Notes under the pieces: generated by a model | Databases searched by the model: none | Seen by the model: only the letters and a program-made list of their open reading frames with translations | What the model was told of the DNA's origin: nothing | Origin: Sva-25 sp039714995 | GTDB taxonomy: Bacteria > Pseudomonadota > Gammaproteobacteria > Chromatiales > Chromatiaceae | DNA length: 10,158 nucleotides | Direction of reading: 5' to 3' | Assembly: GCA_039714995.1 (NCBI GenBank) | Contig: JBDLII010000077.1 | Coordinates: forward strand, 1-10,158 | Translations under genes and position numbers: made by a program | Shown here: positions 4,682-10,158 of the stretch, one piece after another | How the letters are laid out: every line of letters starts with the position of its first letter | Position numbering within the stretch: the stretch's first letter is position 1

Positions 4682-6133
4682 TTATCGCGGCAGGTCGCTA
4701 TAACCCATCAGGAACTCATCCACTGCACGCGCGCACTGGCGCCCTTCGCGGATGGCCCACACCACCAGCGACTGGCCGCGGCGCATATCGCCGGCGGCGA
4801 AGAGCTTGTCGACAGAGGTGTGGTAGGCCCTGTCGCCCTCTGTCCCGCCCCTGACATTGCCGCGGTCGTCCTTGTCGACGCCAAGCTGTTCGAGCATACC
4901 TTCATGCACAGGATGCAGGAAGCCCATCGCCAGCGTGGCGATATCGGCGCGCAGGTCGAATGTCGAACCCTCCACTTCGCTCATCCGCCAGTTGCCGGCA
5001 TCATCCCTGTTCCACTCGACCCTGACGCACTCGAGCCCCTTGAGATTGCCGTTGCCGTCATCGATGAATTGTTTGGTGGCTACCGACCACATGCGTTCAC
5101 AGCCCTCCTCCTGGGAGGTGGAGGTGCGCATCTTGTTGGGCCAGTCCGGCCAGGTCAGCCCCTTGTCCTCGCGCTCCGGAGGCTGCGGCAGGATTTCGAT
5201 CTGGGTGACGGAGGCGGCGCCGTGGCGGGTCGAGGTGCCGATGCAGTCGGAGCCGGTATCGCCGCCGCCGATGACGACCACGTGCTTCCCCTTTGCCGAG
5301 ATGACCTGCTCCTGGCCGTGGATGCCCTGTACCCACTTGGTATTGGCTTTCAGGAAGTCCATCGCGAAGTGGATGCCGTCGAGTTCGCGCCCGGGAATCT
5401 CAAGATCGCGCGGCTGCTCCGCACCGCCGGTCAGTACTACGGCGTCATACTGGTCCAGCAGTTGTGAGGCCGGGATATCGACGCCGATATGGGTATTGGT
5501 GTGAAACACGACGCCCTCAGCCTCCATCTGCTGCCTGCGTCTCTCCAGCAGGCTCTTGTCGAGCTTGTAGTCGGGGATGCCGAAGCGCATCAGGCCGCCG
5601 ATGCCGGGCTCCTTCTCGAACAGCTCCACCACATGGCCGGCGCGCACCAGCTGCTGCGAGCAGGCCATGCCGGCAGGGCCTGAGCCAACCACGGCGACCC
5701 GTTTGCCGCTCTTGTGTGCGGCAACCTGTGGTGTGATCCATCCCTGCTCCCACCCCTTGTCGACAATGGCGCACTCGATCGTCTTGATGGTGACCGGCAT
5801 ATCCTGGATGTTCAGGGTGCAGGACTCCTGGCAGGGTGCCGGACAGATGCGGCCGGTTACTTCCGGAAAGTTGTTGGTGCTGTGCAGCACCTCCAGCGCT
5901 TCTTGCCACAGGCCGTGGTAGACCAGGTCGTTCCAGTCTGGAATGAGGTTGTTGACCGGGCATCCCTGGTGACAGAATGGAATGCCGCAGTCCATGCAGC
6001 GTGCGCCCTGGGTGCTGAGCTCGCTCTCTTCGAGCGGAATGATGAATTCATGGAAGTTCTGCAGGCGCTCGTCGACGGGCGCATAGTGGCGATCCCGGCG
6101 ATCGAACTCCATGAAGCCTGTTGGTTTTCCCAT
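4682..6133 (-). CDS. gltD: Glutamate synthase [NADPH] small subunit
   Basis: GltD is the beta subunit of glutamate synthase. It takes electrons from NADPH through FAD and passes them through iron-sulfur clusters to the FMN of GltB. The 483-residue length fits the family. The N-terminal cluster-binding cysteines are C46, C49, C54 and C58 (RCMDCGIPFCHQGCPV), followed by C97, C101 and C105 (ICPAPCQESC). The FAD-binding glycine motif is VVGSGPAGMA at 148-157. The NADPH-binding motif is VVIGGGDTGSDC at 286-297. The C-terminal FAD contact is AAGDMRRGQSLVVWAI at 446-461. The ATG has GAGGGG eight bases upstream, overlapping the gltB stop; the gap between the two genes is 12 bases, so they form one operon in the order gltB-gltD. 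Nothing is missing or broken. Confidence 0.97.
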   Translation of the reverse strand: MGKPTGFMEFDRRDRHYAPVDERLQNFHEFIIPLEESELSTQGARCMDCGIPFCHQGCPVNNLIPDWNDLVYHGLWQEALEVLHSTNNFPEVTGRICPAPCQESCTLNIQDMPVTIKTIECAIVDKGWEQGWITPQVAAHKSGKRVAVVGSGPAGMACSQQLVRAGHVVELFEKEPGIGGLMRFGIPDYKLDKSLLERRRQQMEAEGVVFHTNTHIGVDIPASQLLDQYDAVVLTGGAEQPRDLEIPGRELDGIHFAMDFLKANTKWVQGIHGQEQVISAKGKHVVVIGGGDTGSDCIGTSTRHGAASVTQIEILPQPPEREDKGLTWPDWPNKMRTSTSQEEGCERMWSVATKQFIDDGNGNLKGLECVRVEWNRDDAGNWRMSEVEGSTFDLRADIATLAMGFLHPVHEGMLEQLGVDKDDRGNVRGGTEGDRAYHTSVDKLFAAGDMRRGQSLVVWAIREGRQCARAVDEFLMGYSDLPR

Positions 6134-6145
6134 TGATATGACCCC

Positions 6146-9100
6146 TCAAGCCGCCGATTTTTGTGCTTTGAGCGCAAGCAAGGCGCGACGGTAGTCTACC
6201 GGCATGACCTTGACGAATTTCGGCAGGTAATCGTTCCAGTTGGCAATGATGTTGCGGGCGACAGCAGAGCCGGTGTAATCCAGATGCTTCTCGATCAGCG
6301 CCTTGAGGCGCGTTTCGTCCGCAGCCATCATGTCGCCGACATCGACGTTGGCGCCGTCGCGGCGGATGGTTTCGAGTTCAACCATGCCGGTATTGCAGCG
6401 CGCACGGAAACCCTCGTTTTCATCCAGCACGTAGGCGATGCCTCCCGACATGCCGGCTGCAAAGTTGCGCCCGGTCGGGCCGAGGCAGACGACGACGCCA
6501 CCGGTCATGTATTCACAGCCGTGGTCGCCGACGCCCTCGATGACGGCGGTGGCGCCGGAGTTGCGCACCGCAAAACGCTCGCCGGCGACGCCGCTGAAGT
6601 AGCATTCGCCGCTGATGGCGCCGAACAGTACGGTGTTGCCGACGATGATGTTCTCCTCCGCCTTGCCGATTTTCGATTCAGCAGGCGGATAGATGATCAG
6701 TTTGCCGCCGGAGAGGCCCTTGCCGACATAGTCGTTGCCTTCGCCGGCGAGCTCGATCGTGATGCCCCTGGCAAGCCAGGCGCCGAACGACTGTCCCGCG
6801 GTGCCCTTCGCCCTGATGCTGATGCTGCCCTCGGGCAGGCCGGCATTGCCATACTTCTGGGCAACCATGCCGGAGAGCATGGCGCCAACGGTGCGGTTGT
6901 AGTTGTGGATAGCGATGTCGATCTGCGTCTTGCCGCCATTTTCGAGCGAGTCCGCTGCAAGCTCGATCAAGCGGTTGTCGAGCGCCCTCTTGAGGCCGTG
7001 ATCCTGCATTTCGTTATGGTAGATGTCTTTCGGCGACTCTGCCTTGGGCTTGGCCAGCAGGCGCGAGTAGTCGAGCCCTTTCGCTTTCCAGTGGTCGATG
7101 CAACTGCGCATGTTGAGCTTGTCGGACTGGCCGATCATCTCGTTGACGCTGCGGAAGCCGAGTTTGGCCATCAGCTGGCGCATCTCTTCCGCGACAAAAA
7201 AGAAGTAGTTGATGAGATGCTCCGGCTTGCCGGTGAAGCGCTTGCGCAGCTCCGGGTCCTGGGTGGCGACGCCGACGGGGCAGGTGTTGAGATGGCACTT
7301 GCGCATCATGATGCAGCCCTCGACGATCAGCGGTGCGGTGGCGAAGCCGAAGTTGTCCGCCCCCAGCAGTGCGGCGATGACGACGTCGCGTCCGGTGCGC
7401 AAGCCGCCGTCGGTCTGCACGCTGATACGGCTGCGCAGCTTGTTCAGCACCAGTGTCTGGTGGGTCTCGGCGAGGCCGATCTCCCAGGGGGAGCCGGCGT
7501 GCTTGATCGATGTGATCGGAGAGGCGCCGGTGCCGCCGTCGTAGCCGGCGATGATAACGTGATCGGCATGCGCCTTGGAGACGCCTGCGGCAACGGTTCC
7601 GACGCCGACCTCGGAGACCAGCTTGACGGAGATGTCCGCCTGGGGATTGACGTTCTTGAGGTCATGAATCAGCTGCGCCAGGTCCTCGATCGAGTAGATG
7701 TCGTGGTGCGGCGGCGGCGAGATCAGGCCGACGCCCTTGGTGGAGTGGCGCACGCGCGCGATCTGGTCGTTGACCTTGTGGCCCGGCAGCTGGCCGCCCT
7801 CGCCGGGCTTGGCGCCCTGCGCCATCTTGATCTGGATCATGTCCGAGTTGGCCAGGTACTCGGTGGTGACGCCGAAGCGGCCGGACGCGACCTGCTTGAT
7901 GGAGGAGCGCTCGGGGTTCATGGAGCCATCCGCCAGCGGGTTGAAACGCTCCGGCTCCTCGCCGCCTTCGCCGGTATTGGATTTGCCGCCGATGGCGTTC
8001 ATGGCTTTCGCCAGCGTGGAGTGCGCCTCGTAGGAGATCGAGCCGAACGACATGGCGCCGGTGGCGAAGCGTTTGACGATCTCGCTGGCAGGTTCGATCT
8101 CCTCCAGCGGAAGCGGTTTTTCGGCGAATCTGAACTCCATCAGGCCGCGCAGCGTCAGCAGCTCTCTGCTCTGCTCGTCGACCAGGCGCGAGAATTCGGC
8201 AAAGGTGCGGGCATTGTTGGCGCGGGTGGCATGCTGCAGTTTGCTGATGCTCTCCGGCGTCCAGGCGTGATCCTCGCCGCGAACGCGGTACTCATAGTCG
8301 CCGCCCACGTCGAGATGGTGGTTGTAGATCTGTTTGTCGCCGTAGGCATCCTGGTGCCAGCGATGACTCTCGGCGGCGACCTCGTCCAGTCCGATGCCCT
8401 CGATCATCGTCGCGGTGCCGGTAAACCAGGCATCGACAAAGGCCGAGGAGAGGCCGACGGCATCGAAAATCTGCGCGCCGCAGTAGGATTGGTAGGTGGA
8501 GATGCCCATCTTGGACATGACCTTCTTCAGCCCCTTGCCGACAGCCTTGATATAGTGCTTCTGCGCCATGTCGCGATGCATCTTGGGAGAGATGCGCGGC
8601 AGCGATGCGTCGATGGTCTCGAATGCCAGCCAGGGGTTGATCGCCTCGGCGCCATAGCCGGCGAGCGTGGCGAAGTGGTGAATCTCCAGGGCGGCGCCGG
8701 TTTCGGCAACCAGGCCGGTCTCGGTGCGCAGCCCCTTCCTGATCAGGTGGTGATGTACGGCCGATGTGGCCAGCAGCGCAGGAATGGCGATGCGTTGCCG
8801 CGAAACACCCCTGTCTGAGAGTATCAGGATGTTGTATTTTCCCAGCACCGCCTGCTCGGCGTCTTCACAGAGCATCTCCAGGGCCGGCTTGAGGCCATCG
8901 GGACCCGCCGCGGCTGCGTAGGTGATATCCAGCGTTTTGGTGCGAAAGGCGTCGCCGGCAATCGTATCGATCTGGCGAATACGCTCCAGGTCCTTGTTGG
9001 ACAGCACCGGCTGGTGTGACTCGAGACGCATGGTGGCGTCGCCGTTGCCGTGTCCCAGAAGATTCGGGCGCGGCCCGATCAGCGTGACCAGCGACATCAC

Positions 9101-10158
9101 GATCTCCTCGCGGATCGGATCGATCGGCGGGTTGGTCACCTGGGCAAAATTCTGCTTGAAGTAGTTGGAGAGATGACGCGCACGCCCGGAGAGCACAGCC
9201 GGCGGGTTGTCGGCGCCCATCGAGCCGGTGCCCTCCATGCCGTGTTTGACCATTGGCGTCAACAGGAACTTGATGTCCTCCTGTGTATAGCCGAACGCCT
9301 GCTGCGTGTCCAGCATCGCTCCCGCCTCCAGCTGCACCGATGGACTTTCAGCAGGTGAGAGGTGATGGAGCTTCAATTGCGTCTTGTCCAGCCACTGCTG
9401 GTAGGGGCGCGCCTCGGCCAGCTTCTTTTTCAGCTCCTCGTCATCGATGATGCGCCCCTCCTCGGTGTCGATCAGGAACATCTTGCCGGGCTGCAGGCGC
9501 CACTTCTTGATGATCTTCTCTTCCGGGGTGTCCAGGACGCCCATCTCGGACGCCATGATCACCATGTCGTCATCGGTGATCAGGTAGCGCGCCGGGCGCA
9601 GGCCGTTGCGGTCCAGCGTGGCGCCGATCTGCCTGCCGTCGGTAAAAGCAACCGCCGCGGGGCCGTCCCAGGGCTCCATCAGGGCGGCATGATACTCGTA
9701 GAAGGCGCGGCGGGAGTCGTCCATCAGGTTGTTGCCCGACCAAGCTTCCGGGATCAGCATCATCATCGCATGGGTGAGGCTGTAGCCGCCGGCGACCAGC
9801 AGCTCCAGGGCGTTGTCGAAACAGGCGGAATCCGACTGGCCCTCCGGAATCAGCGGCCACACCTTGTCAAGGTCGTCACCGAGGACCTCTGATGCCATCG
9901 AGTGGCGCCGGGCGGCCATCCAGTTGACATTGCCACGCAACGTATTGATCTCGCCGTTGTGCGCGATCATGCGGAAAGGGTGGGCAAGATCCCAGGTGGG
10001 GAAGGTGTTGGTCGAGAAGCGCTGGTGCACCAGCGCCAGGGCCGAAACGAGACGCTCATCGCCAAGGTCCGGGTAGTAGTTGCCAAGCTGGTTTGCCAGC
10101 AGCAATCCCTTGTAGACCAGGGTGCGGCTTGACATGGAGGGGATGTAGAAGCAGTTGC
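6146..10158 (-). CDS. gltB: Glutamate synthase [NADPH] large subunit (N-terminus missing)
   Basis: GltB, the alpha subunit of glutamate synthase, releases ammonia from glutamine, channels it to the FMN site and makes glutamate from 2-oxoglutarate. The reading frame is open to the right edge: eight more codons (NCFYIPS and a partial one) precede the first internal ATG at 10135, and FYIPSMSSRTLVYKG is a known internal stretch of the family, so that ATG is not the start. Against a usual length near 1,500, some 150-200 residues are missing, including the catalytic Cys1. Numbering from the M at 10135: the amidotransferase domain runs to about 230 (HQRFSTNTFPTWDLAHPF, HNGEINTLRGN); the central domain follows; the FMN synthase domain has IGGKSNTGEGGEEPERF near 720, GYDGGTGASP and the [3Fe-4S] cysteines C941, C947 and C952 (C-x5-C-x4-C); the glycine-rich beta-helix lies near 1160-1300. 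No frameshift is seen. The promoter is outside the window. Confidence 0.97.
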   Translation of the reverse strand, partial: NCFYIPSMSSRTLVYKGLLLANQLGNYYPDLGDERLVSALALVHQRFSTNTFPTWDLAHPFRMIAHNGEINTLRGNVNWMAARRHSMASEVLGDDLDKVWPLIPEGQSDSACFDNALELLVAGGYSLTHAMMMLIPEAWSGNNLMDDSRRAFYEYHAALMEPWDGPAAVAFTDGRQIGATLDRNGLRPARYLITDDDMVIMASEMGVLDTPEEKIIKKWRLQPGKMFLIDTEEGRIIDDEELKKKLAEARPYQQWLDKTQLKLHHLSPAESPSVQLEAGAMLDTQQAFGYTQEDIKFLLTPMVKHGMEGTGSMGADNPPAVLSGRARHLSNYFKQNFAQVTNPPIDPIREEIVMSLVTLIGPRPNLLGHGNGDATMRLESHQPVLSNKDLERIRQIDTIAGDAFRTKTLDITYAAAAGPDGLKPALEMLCEDAEQAVLGKYNILILSDRGVSRQRIAIPALLATSAVHHHLIRKGLRTETGLVAETGAALEIHHFATLAGYGAEAINPWLAFETIDASLPRISPKMHRDMAQKHYIKAVGKGLKKVMSKMGISTYQSYCGAQIFDAVGLSSAFVDAWFTGTATMIEGIGLDEVAAESHRWHQDAYGDKQIYNHHLDVGGDYEYRVRGEDHAWTPESISKLQHATRANNARTFAEFSRLVDEQSRELLTLRGLMEFRFAEKPLPLEEIEPASEIVKRFATGAMSFGSISYEAHSTLAKAMNAIGGKSNTGEGGEEPERFNPLADGSMNPERSSIKQVASGRFGVTTEYLANSDMIQIKMAQGAKPGEGGQLPGHKVNDQIARVRHSTKGVGLISPPPHHDIYSIEDLAQLIHDLKNVNPQADISVKLVSEVGVGTVAAGVSKAHADHVIIAGYDGGTGASPITSIKHAGSPWEIGLAETHQTLVLNKLRSRISVQTDGGLRTGRDVVIAALLGADNFGFATAPLIVEGCIMMRKCHLNTCPVGVATQDPELRKRFTGKPEHLINYFFFVAEEMRQLMAKLGFRSVNEMIGQSDKLNMRSCIDHWKAKGLDYSRLLAKPKAESPKDIYHNEMQDHGLKRALDNRLIELAADSLENGGKTQIDIAIHNYNRTVGAMLSGMVAQKYGNAGLPEGSISIRAKGTAGQSFGAWLARGITIELAGEGNDYVGKGLSGGKLIIYPPAESKIGKAEENIIVGNTVLFGAISGECYFSGVAGERFAVRNSGATAVIEGVGDHGCEYMTGGVVVCLGPTGRNFAAGMSGGIAYVLDENEGFRARCNTGMVELETIRRDGANVDVGDMMAADETRLKALIEKHLDYTGSAVARNIIANWNDYLPKFVKVMPVDYRRALLALKAQKSAA

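Noticed and set aside
4649..5467. 272-codon plus-strand reading frame opposite gltD
   Set aside because: Same reason: antisense to a conserved gene, no recognisable domain, begins inside the intergenic hairpin.
6161..8818. 885-codon plus-strand reading frame opposite gltB
   Set aside because: It is fully antisense to a gene with clear domains. Its residues are rich in G, A, D and V, as expected when the codon bias of a GC-rich gene is read from the other strand. No family is recognisable.

Overview
The window is an ordinary chromosomal segment of a moderately GC-rich bacterium. It is most likely a gammaproteobacterium, because dapF, a DUF484 gene and xerC sit in direct succession as they do in E. 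coli and many relatives. The genus cannot be read from the sequence. The dispersed repeats in the two longest gaps are of kinds I recall from environmental and sulfur-oxidising Proteobacteria, but that is memory and not evidence.

Layout from left to right. (1) Positions 1-779, minus strand: a DUF302 protein gene followed by a DUF3592 membrane protein gene that runs off the left edge. The two look like a small operon. (2) Positions 780-1095: a divergent intergenic region carrying three different repeat-like palindromes in a row, plus a possible promoter for each side. (3) Positions 1096-3562, plus strand: dapF, DUF484 and xerC, joined by two 4-base ATGA stop/start overlaps and so very probably translationally coupled. 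(4) Positions 3563-3593: a short hairpin between convergent genes. (5) Positions 3594-4379, minus strand: a polytopic membrane protein resembling the BPSS1780 family. (6) Positions 4380-4681: a second repeat-rich gap with a large imperfect palindrome, a pair of mutually exclusive hairpins and a hairpin just after gltD. (7) Positions 4682-10158, minus strand: gltD and most of gltB, the two subunits of NADPH-type glutamate synthase. gltB is cut by the right edge and lacks its N-terminal part, including the catalytic cysteine.

GltB and GltD form the GOGAT enzyme that makes glutamate from glutamine and 2-oxoglutarate. DapF supplies meso-diaminopimelate for lysine and peptidoglycan. XerC resolves chromosome dimers together with XerD. 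These are housekeeping functions, and no defence system, prophage, IS element, CRISPR array or novel gene cassette is visible. The parts that most deserve a second look are the palindromic repeats in the two gaps, the possibly leaderless start of dapF, and the uncharacterised DUF302-DUF3592 pair.
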